A stretch of 64,000 nt of DNA from Cephalotus follicularis (Eukaryota > Streptophyta > Magnoliopsida > Oxalidales > Cephalotaceae), in NCBI GenBank assembly GCA_001972305.1, contig BDDD01000554.1:312319-376318 (forward strand). Reading direction: 5' to 3'. The notes beneath the pieces are model-generated. The model made no database searches. It saw nothing but the letters and a program-made list of their open reading frames with translations, and had not been told where the DNA came from. Of the stretch, positions 9,772-21,248 are shown in pieces. The stretch's first letter is position 1, and each line of letters begins with the position of its first letter. The position numbers were made by a program, and so were the translations under genes.

Positions 9772-11682
9772 GAGAGCACAATGTGGGAGGTCATGTTTTT
9801 GCTATCACGGCACAGCAAGCAGCTAATGCACCAGGTACTATTTCGGGCTTTATTTCTGTTGGTAACCGTAGGGCTTATGTCTTATATAATACTAGATCGA
9901 CCCACTCGGTTGTAGCGAGGTCTTTCGTTCGGCATCTTAGTATGCCATCACAGTTGCTTGATTCAGCTCTGGTTCATTCGGCCCCTACGGGGGCATCTGT
10001 TGTGATATCTGAGTGTTTTTATGCTTGCCCTCTTGTTTCCGATGATCGGATTCGTGATGCGGATCTTCTACCTATTGATATGTATGACTTCGATATGATT
10101 ATGGGTATGAATTGGTTGGTTCGCCATCTGGCTACGATTGATTGTCACCCTCGGAAGATTCTTTTTGGGGATGTGGATAGGCCTGATTTTATTTATCAGG
10201 TTTTAGAGCCGAGAAAAGAAGTTAAGGTTATTTCTGCTTTGAAGGCTCAGAAGTTGGTGGCTAAGGGCGCTGAGGGTTTCTTAGCTGTTGTGAAGGATGT
10301 CTCTAAGGTTGAGCCTCGCCTTGAAGACTATCCGGTGGTTCGAGAGTTTGTAGATGTGTTTCAGGAGGAGTTACCAGGTTTGCCACCGCAACGTGAAGTG
10401 GAGTTTACCATTGAGCTCATTCCTTGAGTGGCACCTATATCTAAGACACCATATAGGATGGCACCACTTGAGTTACAGGAGCTGAAGGAACAGTTGCAAG
10501 TGTTTTTGGATCGGGGTTTCATTCAGCATAGTGTTTCGCCATGGGGTGCTCGGTTCTTTTTGTGAAGAAGAAGGATGGGTCTATCAGGATGTGCATAGAC
10601 TACAGAGAGTTGAATCGGATTACTGTTCTGAAAATCACTTATTTGATCAACTCCAAGGTGCTCGGTATTTCTCTAAGATCGATTTGAGATCGGGATATCA
10701 TCTGCTATGAACAAAGGATGAAGGTGTGCCTAAAACTGCTTTCCGTACTCGGTATGGGCATTATGAGTTTTTGGTGATGCCTTTCGGACTTACTAATGCA
10801 CCGGCAGTTTTCATGGATCTGATGAATCGGGTGTTTCATGAGTTTCTGAATCAGTTTGTGATTGTGTTCATAAATGATATTCTTGTGTATTCCAAGTCGA
10901 AGGAAGAACATGAAGAACAACTTCGTATAGTGCTGGGTATTTTGAGGAAGAATCAGGTAGACACGAAGTTTTCAAAGTGTGAGTTCTGGTTGGAACATGT
11001 GGCCTTTTTGGGTCATGTGGTTACAGCCGAAGGGATTAGTGTGGATCCTGCTAAAGTTGAGGCTATTACTAAATGGCTGAGACTTACCGCAGTGACAGAG
11101 GTTAGGAGCTTTTTAGGTTTGGCTGGATACTTTAGTCCGTTTGTGGAAGGCTTTTCCTCCATAGCCTTACCACTAACTCAGATTATGAGAAAAGGGAGCT
11201 AAGTTTGAATGGAATGAAGAATGGGAAGCAAGCTTTGAGAAACTTAAGAATGGTCTTGTGTCAGCACCGATTCTTTGTTTACCATGTGGGTCGGGGGGAT
11301 ACCAGATTTACAGTGATGCTTCTAAGAAGGGTTTGGGGTGTGTCTTAATGCAGCACGGTCATGTGATGCTTCGAGACAGTTGAAGTCTTATGAAGTAAAC
11401 TATCCTACACGTGATCTGGAGTTAGCCGCAGTGGTGTTTACGTTAAAGATCTGGAGGCACTACTTCTACGGAGAAACTTGTGACGTCTTTACCGATCATA
11501 AGAGTATCAAGTACATGTTTACGCAGAAAGAGTTAAACATGCGTCAGAGAAGCTGGTTGGATCTTCTGAAGGACTATGACCTGAATATTCAGTACCACCC
11601 TAGTAAGGCGAATGTGGTAGCTGGTGCTCTTAGTCGGAAGAGTTCTGGGAGTGTAGCAGCTTTGCTTGTTGATAGTCGATAA
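9772..11682 (+). pseudogene. gypsy A protease, reverse transcriptase and RNase H
   Basis: Gag runs into pol. The protease motif is LYNTRSTHS (about 9880-9906) where active enzymes have a DTG or DSG triad, so the catalytic Asp and Gly are both changed. MIMGMNWL follows near 10100. The RT start (EFVDVFQEELPGLPP) is near 10345. A TGA at 10425, a frameshift near 10540 and small losses at 10640-10710 break it. The palm motif reads [10 protein letters not shown] where active RT has F/Y-x-DD, so a catalytic Asp is Asn. RNase H ([31 protein letters not shown]) follows to 11682, where solo LTR E interrupts the gene; integrase resumes at 15200. Confidence 0.88.
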
Positions 11683-12812
11683 TGTAATTCCCAGGTACTG
11701 TTTTGTAGAGGTTTCTCTTTGTCATCTGCTTGTTAAGGCCTGGTTTGGGTTTTATTATTTTCCTTTATCCATTTGGGAGTCCTCTCTTGTGCAATATTAA
11801 GGCACAAAGTGGCGTTTGTTGGGAAGAGTCATTTATTTTGACTAAGCCCATAAGTGAAGCTTAGAAGGGAAGCTAACGATTTCCAATGTGAAAGGATATG
11901 TGTTAGGGAGAGTGTGTGAAGTGATATATCTGGTGCCTTGGGCAGAAGGATGAAAAAGGGAAGAAGTCAGTGAGAAGTAGGTAGGAAGAAGAAGAAGGAA
12001 GAAAAGGGAAGACGTCGAGTGAACTCTGTCCGGGATAGTTGTGAGTACTCCCTGTGAGGTTCAAGCTTCCTCTTTTGTTGGATCCTTACTTCTGGCGTGA
12101 CTGAGCATTTCCTCTACAAGTCTTGCTTCTCTTCTTCTCCATTTCTTCTGTGGTCAAACATGGTTGAAGGTGATTCTCACTGGTCTTTGATGTCCTTACC
12201 CGAGTGTGGTATGGTGGATTCGAAGTTCCTCAGTACACCGAGCTGTGAGTTGGTATCCCTGGTGTGTTGACATCTGAGATGGTGAAATGTGGATCCGCTG
12301 GTAGATCCGAAGCTATAGGTGGGCTGTTCGAGTTCTTGGAATATGAAGAATCCAGTGGTATGGTGGATTCAGAGTTCCAAGGAACTGGTAAGCGTTGGAG
12401 GAGCTGGTCTTGAGAGACCCACGTATGTGACGTTTTACTGTGGTTTCGTTTATGGTTATACTAACTTAACCATTTTGTGTTGAGGTGTTTTGTGAGTTTG
12501 TATTTTAGCATTTAGATTCTAGGTAGACGAGGTTCCTCAGATCTTATGTGATGAATACAGTTGTTATGGCCATGCAAGATGCGTGTTCTTGTCAGGGAGT
12601 TAGTGCGATATGCGTCCTGGTAGAGGAGTCAGTTTGGTGTACATCTCCTGCTGAGCAGTGCATGTTAAGCTTTCCTTGCAGAGTAGTCCACGTCGGGCAT
12701 CCCTTGGTGAGCAGTGCATGTCAAGCATCTTCTTGAGCATTTACCGGTTGAAGTACCTTCTCGGTAGTGGCGGAGTGGTGATTCGTGGGCCCCTTGGACG
12801 AAACTAACGCTA

Positions 12813-12999
12813 CGTGATTGCCGATGAGGTAGCTCCTCGATCGATGTTCATATGGTGTAGTTCTAAGCTCGTGATTGCCGACGGGGGTGGGCTTGTGTAG
12901 CCCCTCGATCGATGTTCATGTAGTGAGGTGCGCCAAACTTGTGATTGTCGAGGAAGGAGTGCTCACGTAGCCCTTCTATCGATGTTCATGCGGTGCTCT
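12813..12999 (+). repeat. tandem repeat, 57-70 bp unit, in LTR E
   Basis: Three units beginning with (C/T)GTGATTG(C/T)C at 12813, 12870 and 12940, each containing a form of CTCGATCGATGTTCATG. Unit length is uneven. Confidence 0.75.
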
Positions 13000-13387
13000 G
13001 GAAATGGGTATCTATATGAGTATATGAGGGATGTGTACAATGCTGTAGCCCATGACCACGTTGATGGATCTTCAACGGAGTTGTTTTTTGTGCTTGCCGA
13101 GGTGGTTCTGGCTATGGAAGTGTGAGAGTAAGAAGCTTTCCTTAGTTTTGCCCATCCTCCCGACCTCGGACCAGCTCGGTCCCTGAAGATGTTTTGTCAA
13201 GTGAGCCCTAGTGGATCCCTTGGATACAAGGCCGGGGTGAGATTTCATCTCCTTAGTGTAAGTTGACTGTTGGAGGGACCTCGGGTAGTTGTCCCATGCT
13301 TGGCGTTTGTCCCCGGGACCTTGTGTTGATCCCAGGCTTAGCTTATGTTAAATATTGTCATTTCCTTGTGCTCGGGCATTTGCTTGT

Positions 13388-13650
13388 GTGATGGTCTCCT
13401 CCGTAATTGCTGGTGTGATGGTCTTCTCGGGCATTGCTTGTGTGGTGGTCTTCCCGGGCATTGCTTGTGTGGTGGTCTTCTCGGGCATTGCTTCTGGTCT
13501 CCTTGGGCATTGCTCGTGTGGTGGTCTCCCCGGGCATTACTTGTGTGGTGGTCTTCTCGGGTATTGCTTGTGTGATGGTCTCCTCGAGCATCGCTGGTGT
13601 GGTGGTCTCCCCGGTCATTGCTTGTGTGGCGGTCTCCTCGGGCGTTGACT
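13388..13650 (+). repeat. 27-bp tandem array in LTR E
   Basis: About nine to ten copies of a 27-base unit resembling GGTCTTCTCGGGCATTGCTT plus GTGTGGT, with one short copy at about 13490-13510. As 27 is a multiple of 3, every frame without a stop stays open, giving overlapping open frames on both strands. I do not regard these as genes. Confidence 0.88.
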
Positions 13651-13981
13651 GAGCGAAATGGCGTCTTTGGTGTTTTGATAGAAGATGCCTTCTCGGGCAT
13701 GAATCACCTCAGGTTATCTGGTCTGGTGCTTGGAGTGGGTTGGCAACTGTGGATGGTTTGATATCCGTGAATGGGTTGTTGTTCCGTGGATGGTCTGGTA
13801 CTCAGTAGTGGGCAGGGGTGCATGGCTTCTCTGCGGGCAGGTAGTGGAATTGTTGTGGCATTCCACATCTTGCTGTTGTGGATGATGCCTGAAGGTAGAC
13901 ATGCCAAACTTGCCAAACTACGTCGCAGGGGTGCATACCCTTGAAGTGCCGAGCACTTGGGCAGTAAGTGCTTGTAATCCG

Positions 13982-14230
13982 ACACCTTGTAGAGGTTGTG
14001 GTCTGGCTTGTTGTCTGGCACCTTGCAGAGGTTATGGTCTGGCTTGTTGTCTGGCACCTTCCAGAGGTTGTGGTCTGGCTTGCTGTCTGGCACCTTGCAG
14101 AGGTTGTGGTCTGGCTTGTTGTCTGGTACCTTACAGAGGTTGTGGTCTGGCTTGTTGTCTGGCACCTTGCAGAGGTTGTGGTCTAGCTTGTGGCTCGGTA
14201 CCTTGCAATACTTGTGGTCTGGCGTTGTGG
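13982..14230 (+). repeat. 36-bp tandem array in LTR E
   Basis: Six and a half copies of a 36-base unit built from CACCTTGCAGAGGTTGTGG and TCTGGCTTGTTGTCTGG, starting near 13982, 14018, 14054, 14090, 14126 and 14162. Again the unit is a multiple of 3, which creates repeated open frames on both strands. Confidence 0.9.
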
Positions 14231-14410
14231 TCTGACATGTTGCAGAGGTCCTCGTCTGGCATATTGTAGGGGTGGTGATCAAGGGTCTAGAGAGGAAAGG
14301 GTCTGTGGATGCCTACGGTTTTCATGTGTTGATCATGGTAATAAGCGCTCCTTGTAGAAGAGCAGAGGAGAAGGTCTGTGGAGGATGTGTTTCCGCTGAC
14401 CTTAGACCAA

Positions 14411-14574
14411 GTGTTAAGTGATCACGCGTAGAACACGTGGGTGCTCTCCTCGGGTATAAGTGATACGATGTGTGCTGGTGTCTTGGAAGACAATGTTAAG
14501 TGATCACATGTAGAACACGTGGGTGCTCTCCTCGGGTCTAAGTGATACGGTGCGTGTTGATGTTTTGGAAGACA
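14411..14574 (+). repeat. 81-bp direct repeat in LTR E
   Basis: Two copies of an 81-base unit (GTTAAGTGATCAC at 14413 and 14494, then TAGAACACGTGGGTGCTCTC). A fragment, GGGGTGCTCTCCTCGGG, recurs near 14653. Confidence 0.82.
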
Positions 14575-14874
14575 ATTTTGAGGATTTAATGAAATGGTTA
14601 GTTGGGGCTCTCCACTCGTTGAAGTCCTCTGCTCCTTTTTATAATACATCCCTGGGGTGCTCTCCTCGGGTTTTGTTGAGTAGTGGCTTCTGGTTTGGCA
14701 TAGCTCCCTTGAATGAATGAAGTCTGGTGTGGCTTCTCTACTATGTATGGCCTGCTATCCTTTCATTCTCAGTATTTGCTAAGCTATGTAATCCTGTATG
14801 TAATGAACTTCATACTGGTGGAACCTCATGGATGATTGAGGAAGTGGACGTAGGCATATTCTCTACCGAACCAC

Positions 14875-14882
14875 TATAAAAA
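14875..14882 (+). promoter_or_regulatory. TATA box of LTR E
   Basis: TATAAAAA in a GC-balanced surrounding, followed by a pyrimidine-rich start-like stretch (CTCATTCTACTCTTTC), about 320 bp before the LTR end. Its direction fits the plus strand for this LTR. Confidence 0.55.
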
Positions 14883-15199
14883 TGACTGTCTCATTCTACT
14901 CTTTCTTTTATCATGTATGTTTGAATGCATGAATGCTATGTCCAAGTTATTGTAGGTTTGGTCCTCTGCCGTGGAGGAAGCGGATAGGCAAGACCTTGGC
15001 GCGTGGCGCCAGTCCGCTGCAGTGGGTAGCCGAGGTGCAGGTCGACACCCAGTCCTCTGCTCTCGTGCTGTGCTTGGAAAAAAGATGAAGGAGAAGATGA
15101 GAGAAGGAAAAATGTATATGACCAGTTTGTGCCATGAGTTATGGTTAAAGTCATCACAGTTTCTTGTAACGGCTCGGGTTTCGGGATCGGGTCGTTACA

Positions 15200-16704
15200 G
15201 ATATGGAGCGTTTGGACTTGAATATGTTTATTCAGGGTTCTGAAGGTTTTGTTGCTGCGATGAATGTTGGGCCTACTCTTGTATCTCGGATGAAGATAGC
15301 TCAGAGTGATGATGGTGAGCTTTAGGCCTTAGTCCAGAATGTTGACAAGGGTAAACAGTCATAGTTTCGTGTGGATAAGCATGGTGTGATATGGTTGGGT
15401 AATCGGTTGTGTGTTCTGGCAGATACTTCTATCAGAGATGTTGTTTTGTCAGAGGCACACAGTTCTCCATTTTCTATACATCCGGGTTCCACAAAAATGA
15501 ATAGAGACTTAAGAAGAACTTCTGGTGGAATGGAATGAAAAGGGATGTAGCGGAGTATGTTGGGAGGTGCCTGATCTGTCAGTAGGTAGAGATTGAGCAC
15601 CAGCGTGCTAGTGGTTTGTTACAGCCCTTGGAAGTTCCTGTATGGAAATGGGAGAGCATATCGATGGACTTTGTTATGGGTTTGGCAAGGACTTTTCGAA
15701 GGAACGATGCTATTTGGGTAGTAGTGGATCGATTGACTAAATCGGCTCACTTCGTGGTTATCCGAGAGAACTCCTCTGTGCATCATTTGGCTGAGGTGTT
15801 TCAGCATGAGATATTGAGGATCCATGGGACTCCGGTATGCATTGTTTCGGATAGGGATCCTTGTTTCACTTCGTGGTTTTGGAAAGGGTTCCAAAAGGCT
15901 TGGGGTACGAGGCTCAGTTACAATACAGCTTTCCATCCACAAACAGATGGGCAGACTGAGAGGACCATGCAGACCTTAGAAGATATGCTGAGGTCTTGTG
16001 CTTTGGAGTGGACTGGGAACTGGGACGAGTGTTTGAGCTTGGTGGAGTTTGCATACAATAACAGTTGGCATGCTAGCATCCGTATGGCTCCGTTTGAAGC
16101 GCTTTATGGGAGGAAGTGTCGAGCTCCGACATGTTGGGATGAGGTTGCAGAGCGAGTTATCAAGGGACCCGAGCTAGTGCAGATCACTATGGAGAAAGTG
16201 GCAATAGCAAGGGAGATATTGAAGGCAGGTCAATCTAGACAGAAGAGTTATGCGGACAGACATCGGAGGGACTTAGAGTTCAAAGTAGGTGAACATGTGT
16301 TCTCCAAAGTTTCACCTTGGAAAGGAGTCTGACATTTTGGGCTGAAAGGAAAGTTGAGTCCATGGTTTATTGGACCTTTTGAAGTTCTGGAAAAGGTGCG
16401 CAAGGTTGCTTATCGATTAGCTTTGCCTCCGTAATTACAACACGTCCATAACGTGTTCCCCGTGTCTCTGTTGAGGGATTATCAGTATCATCCCATGCAT
16501 GTGGTTCACTATCATCTCGACAGTATTTAGGAGGACCTATCTTGTGACGAGGAGGCAGAGGCTATTCTGGATCGACTTGAGGGGGTGACACGTAACAAGA
16601 CCGTTCCTTTTGTGAAAGTTTTATGGAGGAACCATCCCGAGCGCGAAGCTACTTGGGAGTTGGAGCAGTACATTCGGGAGCGATATCCGCGTTTGTTTGC
16701 TTAA
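15200..16704 (+). pseudogene. gypsy A integrase
   Basis: This is the continuation of gypsy A pol after LTR E. Degraded zinc-binding sequence (15200-15600, with stops and a frameshift) precedes an open stretch 15616-16332 holding the integrase core: [37 protein letters not shown] and [10 protein letters not shown]. The D, D and E positions are present. A TGA at 16330 and a further stop near 16432 break the C-terminal part, which still shows the chromodomain-like ATWELEQYIRERYPRLFA ending at TAA 16702. The core is better preserved than the element's gag and RT. Confidence 0.9.
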
Positions 16705-16741
16705 GTTATATGTATGTTTGTTATTTCGGGACGAAATCCTT

Positions 16742-16746
<5 letters not shown>

Positions 16747-16774
<28 letters not shown>

Positions 16775-16775
16775 G
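16747..16775 (+). repeat. run of 29 G in the 3' untranslated region of gypsy A
   Basis: An unbroken homopolymer of 29 G lies between two copies of the pre-LTR segment (TTCGGGACGAAATCC before it, TTCGGGACAAAATC after it). A' has one copy and no long run. It could form a G-quadruplex, or be a sequencing or assembly artefact. Confidence 0.85.
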
Positions 16776-16822
16776 AGTTAAGGTATGTGTATGTTAAGAT
16801 TTCGGGACAAAATCTTCTTTTT

Positions 16823-16834
16823 GGGGGGTGTGGA
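16823..16834 (+). promoter_or_regulatory. polypurine tract of gypsy A
   Basis: GGGGGGTGTGGA lies directly before the 3' LTR start TGTAATACCC. It is the second, outer copy of the duplicated pre-LTR segment. Confidence 0.75.
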
Positions 16835-18486
16835 TGTAATACCCTGCTTGTTCGTATATGTGTTTTACGGACTTTTACTATGTTTGTTTTCGGGCTTTTT
16901 AATTTGTTTTGATATGAAGTCCGGTTACCATGTGTTTTGGGCCTATGTGTTTTGGGCCAACTGATACCAGCCTGAACTATGGGTATGTTGGTATGTTAAT
17001 GCATTGTTTTGCGTTGGGCCTATGTTTATGTCTTTTTATTTTATCAAACTTTATTATTTTTTCTATTTTACTTTTTTTAAAATTATTAAAACAATTTCTT
17101 TTAGTTTAAATTTTTATTTTATTTTTATTTTCCTTCTCTTTCTTCCCTCTTTTTCTCTCCCTCTCCCGTAACTCTCTCTTTGTCTTCAATTTCACACGGT
17201 TTCCATCTCCTAAAAATCTGCTTATTTTCCTTATCTTACCATATTTTGATTTTCCTTTCCTTATCTCTTCGGAAATTCTATCCTATTTTCTGTTCATGAA
17301 GGGCATTGGGTTATTGCTTTATGCCATCCGTTTCTTTTGTCTGCTCACTGCCGAATTCTGTAAAGTTGAGATTTGTTTTGTTCCCTGTGAAGTGGCTTCA
17401 TCATAAAGTCCGGTTTGTAGTGGTAATCTCAATCCTTGTTGTTCAATTGAGTTATGTTTTCCTCTTTCTGGCAATAAGTTATGTATTGTTTTGTTTTGCT
17501 TCTCATGTCCTGTGACAGCCGTGTCTAAGTCTTGAGCATTTTGTGTTCCTTCTACAGTTTGTATACCATTGCAAGTTAGTAATCTTGCTGTAATGGTTTG
17601 TTCCACTTTGTTTTTCGGTTTCATATGCATATAGGTTGTTTGTGTACTTTTGGCTTTGATTCCTGTAATTGTGTTCTGTCATGGTTTATCAAACTGTCAG
17701 CATGTTTTAGACATCATAGAAATGTTGTAATATGATTTTAATATCTGTAAAAGGTAATGGACAGAAAAATTGGACTAATATGTATGCATATGATTAGAGG
17801 TCTCTCCTGTCTCTTGAAGTTAATCACTGTTTATATACTTCTTCATGTCAATTATGTGTTTTTACACTGTCTAAATATCATATAAAGTCTTATGTATATG
17901 TTCATAGGTCTCTGGTATCGAGTTATACATGTTTAGACAAGTCTCTGCAATGAAATGCTAAGCTTCTGTTGTTCTGTCGTCTAGATTAGTTGGCTGTTTT
18001 TATGGACAGTCGGCTGTTGTGGGTTATGTAGTCGGTTGCCTTATGAAACAATCAACTGCCTTGCTTTGCACAGTCGGCAGGACCTCTGTCACAGTCGACT
18101 GCCTGCAGTTCAGTTTGTATAGTCGACTCGCCCTGATGATTAGTCGATTGTCAAGCTTCCATAATCGACTGGAGCTCTGTAACAGTCGGCTGTTTTGCCA
18201 GAAAATTCATGTTTTCATTTGTTTTGATTGGTTTGCTCTTCGAATCAATCGGGGTCTGTCCTAAAAAGTGTTATAAGTTTTTTTTATGTTACTAATAATT
18301 ATCAGACCGTTATATGAATGGTTTTCTGTCTTTTAGATTGTTGTGCTTCAAAGGGAGTTTGAATTAACAACTTTTCGTAAGTACTTTTGTGAACGCATAA
18401 GGTATGGATTTCTATCACTCTTTGGCCATCTGGTTGTATCGAATGAAAATCAGTTTTGCTTTTATGATATGTTCCTTCGGTTTTAT
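16835..18486 (+). repeat. 3' LTR of gypsy A, first part
   Basis: The first 1652 bp of the LTR, matching 5687-7365. It is cut after GGTTTTAT by the inverted solo LTR. It carries the ten-step palindrome ladder at 17987-18192. Confidence 0.92.
17987..18192. repeat. 21-bp palindrome ladder in the 3' LTR of A
   Basis: Ten AGTCGACT-type motifs start at 17987, 18007, 18029, 18049, 18071, 18092, 18120, 18141, 18162 and 18183. The steps (20, 22, 20, 22, 21, 28, 21, 21, 21) are identical to those in the shared LTR, although many motif bases differ. Confidence 0.88.
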
Positions 18487-21248
18487 TGTAACACCCCCGA
18501 TCTGTGGGAGTCGCCACAGTGCATAATACCAAAACTAAACAGACCATATCATGTTAAAAGGTTCATCTTTATTAAAAACGTGATGGTTTAAAGCATATCC
18601 ATAACATATAAAATCTGATCATAACTGAAACTTATCCAAAATCCAAAAGTCATAAACTGAAATAACACATTGTTTAATTATCGGGTTCCACTATGACCAC
18701 ATAACATAAAACGATCAGCTACTAGACGATCCTCAGACATATGGGAGTCACTCTCATCACACATTGCCTCTTTGCTCCTGATAACCTGCCGCATGGAAAC
18801 AAAAACGCGGCTGAGCAAACCTCAGTACGGATATAGAATATAAAACAGTAAATAATATTTTAAAGCAGGAAGATTTCCAAAAAGTACATTTAAAACTGAA
18901 ATCTTAGCAATAAAATAATTTAAACATGTTTTATAAATGTCCACGACAAAACATATAAACCATAAAGTGTACCTTTCCAAAACATAGGATCAATAAACTT
19001 TCAAAACGTAAAGCATATCTTTTCCAAAACATAGGTTCCATAAACTGAGCACCAAATCCCATAACATATCAGAAACACATAATAGCAAGGGGTTCGCGAC
19101 ACCCACATTGCCAAATAGAATTGCAGTGTACGGCACTACACATACAATTCCCATATCATAACATATCCCAAAACATATAACTAGGATCGATCCATACGCC
19201 TCTATCCCAAATCCGATCTACGGATATCCCAGAGAGACGCCGTAAACTAATCACACCGTTACGGAAAGTGTCATGCCCCCGTGCCAGGCTCACAGCATGC
19301 CTATGGTGGTTATAAAAGCTCAGTATTTCACCATTTCCAAAAATATGATTTCCTCAAATCATTTTAAAACAAAAACGTTTCCCAAACCATTACCATAAAT
19401 CGTATTCAAACGATATAGTTTCATATACTTTCATAATCATAAAAATCAACTCATTTAATTCACAATAAGGAGATGATTGCATATCATTTCGTAAACATAT
19501 TGTAACTGATTTCATAAAGTCAGAATATTTACTTCATAAAATATTAAATGACTTTATTTTCAAAAAAAACCCAAACATATGGAATTCATAAACCAAAGTA
19601 AGCATATTCATAACCGAGTGATAATAAAACTAGAATATGTATTTTAATCTCAAACAGAATTGAAACAGTAAGAATTTGTCAAGGAACGAAGAATTACGTA
19701 CCTTATGCGCTTGCAAAGTACTTACGAATAGACAATTTTAAACGGAATCCACTTGAAATTCAACAATCTATAAAGACATTCAAAATCATATGTTAAGAGT
19801 TTAAAACACATTAGAAGCATTAAATAGACTCATAAAAGTGTTTGGAAAAGATCCGGATCGATTCGGGGGTCAAACGAATCAAAACAGTTGAAAACAGCAC
19901 ATTCCGGGGCATGATAGTCGACTAGAACAAGGGTCCAGTTGACTGGTTTGGCTTGGCAGTCGACTGGACCATATGAACAGTCGACTACTCAACCAAAAAT
20001 GCAGGTAGTCGACTGTGTTCTTCAATCCATTCGACTACCCAATCATTCCAGTCGACTGCCCACTAAAACAGTCGGCTATTTTGGGCGACAGAACATTTGG
20101 AAATCTGACGATTTGCTACTGAAATTGATTCAAATGATTTCTACATTAAACTAGAGACATATGGACATAAACATATGATTATATATGACTTGTAGGTGAC
20201 TTACAAACACAAATTTGACAAAGAAACGACCTTTCCATGATTTAACTTGAAAGAGGAAGTAAGAAGACATTGCATGAACATGTCCAATTTCTATTTCTAA
20301 TTGATTGCAGATGTTATAAACTTAGTTTGTGACATATGTAGGTGCATAAAACGTGCAGATAACATCACTAACACAATAGCAACATGTTTAGACAAGAATC
20401 AAAGACTCGAAGATACCAAGAGCATAAAAACTCAAAGTAAGCCATTGAAACAAAACTATAATTAAAGAGGACGAATTCACTGACCTGTAGTGATGTTAAG
20501 GAACCCAGAAAACAGTAGGAAGATCACAAGCACAAACACACAATTCCGCTGTGAACAAAAACAAAGAAAGAAGAATACAAAACCGTGGTATTTTTAGACA
20601 TACATAGAAAATTAAGAGAATTCAATCCAAGGAAACAACTAAAGGATTGAGATTACCTCCTGGAATTTGAAGAATGATTTACACAGTGGTTTGTTACACA
20701 ATAACAATGCAGATTTGACAATGGCTTGCAAGGAAGAAGTGGACAACATATAAAATGGCAAGATACTCTAATAATGAAGAATGCGGGAGACAAAAGGAGG
20801 AAGAAATGAACTTTTCTGGATTTTGTAATGAGAAAGGAAGATTCTAACATGGCTTTGATAGTGGGAATTGTTGGAAAGAAGGAGGTGGTGGAAGGTAGTA
20901 GGAAGAAAGTGAGAGAAATGGATAAAATAGGAAAAGGAAATAAAATGAATTGATAAAAAAATGAATTAATAATAAAAAGAATTTGGAATTATAAAAATTA
21001 AAAAATAATAATTGTTTTTAATAAAATAAGTTTTGGATTAAAAAAAAGAATTTATAAAACCCAACATAGCATAACATACCCAAATATCGGACCGATATCA
21101 AACCGAACAATTCACATAAACCCGATCATAGGGCAACCGGACTTTTAAAATTAAACAAAATTAAAAGCCCGAAAACACATATAAAAATCCATAAATATAT
21201 TTACGAACCCGTAAAAACAATACATTTACGAACGAACAGGGTATTACA
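18487..21248 (-). repeat. inverted solo LTR of family A nested in the 3' LTR of A
   Basis: A 2.76 kb unit with perfect 5-bp target duplications TTTAT (18482-18486 and 21249-21253). Read on the minus strand it starts TGTAATACCC and ends GGGGGTGTTACA, so it is an LTR of the same family lying backwards in its host LTR. It holds no coding region. Its ladder (19915-20078) has eight motifs with the same 28-bp exception. Because it is antisense to the flanking LTR halves, the locus is a large inverted repeat. Confidence 0.93.
19915..20078. repeat. 21-bp palindrome ladder in the inverted solo LTR
   Basis: Eight AGTCGACT-type motifs start at 19915, 19936, 19957, 19978, 20006, 20028, 20049 and 20069. 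Steps are 21, 21, 21, 28, 22, 21 and 20 bp, the mirror image of the ladder in the direct LTRs with two end motifs missing. Confidence 0.88.

Larger units (their letters stand above)
11683..15199 (+). repeat. solo LTR of family E inside gypsy A
   Basis: A 3.5 kb unit starting TGTAATTCCC and ending GGGTCGTTACA, flanked by GATAA (11678-11682) and GATAT (15200-15204), a 5-bp target duplication with one later change. Element A' is uninterrupted at the matching place (GATAGCAGATATGGAG), so this is a clean insertion. No primer site, PPT or coding domain is present, so I read it as one LTR left by recombination. It has a TATA box near 14875 and four sets of tandem repeats. Long open frames over those repeats come from the repeat units. 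Which gypsy lineage it belongs to is not clear. Confidence 0.85.

Noticed and set aside
13388..14230. CRISPR-like repeat arrays.
   Set aside because: The units are directly adjacent with no unique spacers, and the genome is a plant's.
13338..14282. Repetitive proteins predicted on both strands (Gly-Leu-Ala-Cys, Val-Trp-Trp or His-Thr-Ser-Asn type).
   Set aside because: They overlap in many frames and arise because the 27- and 36-base units are multiples of three. No start context or conserved domain supports them.
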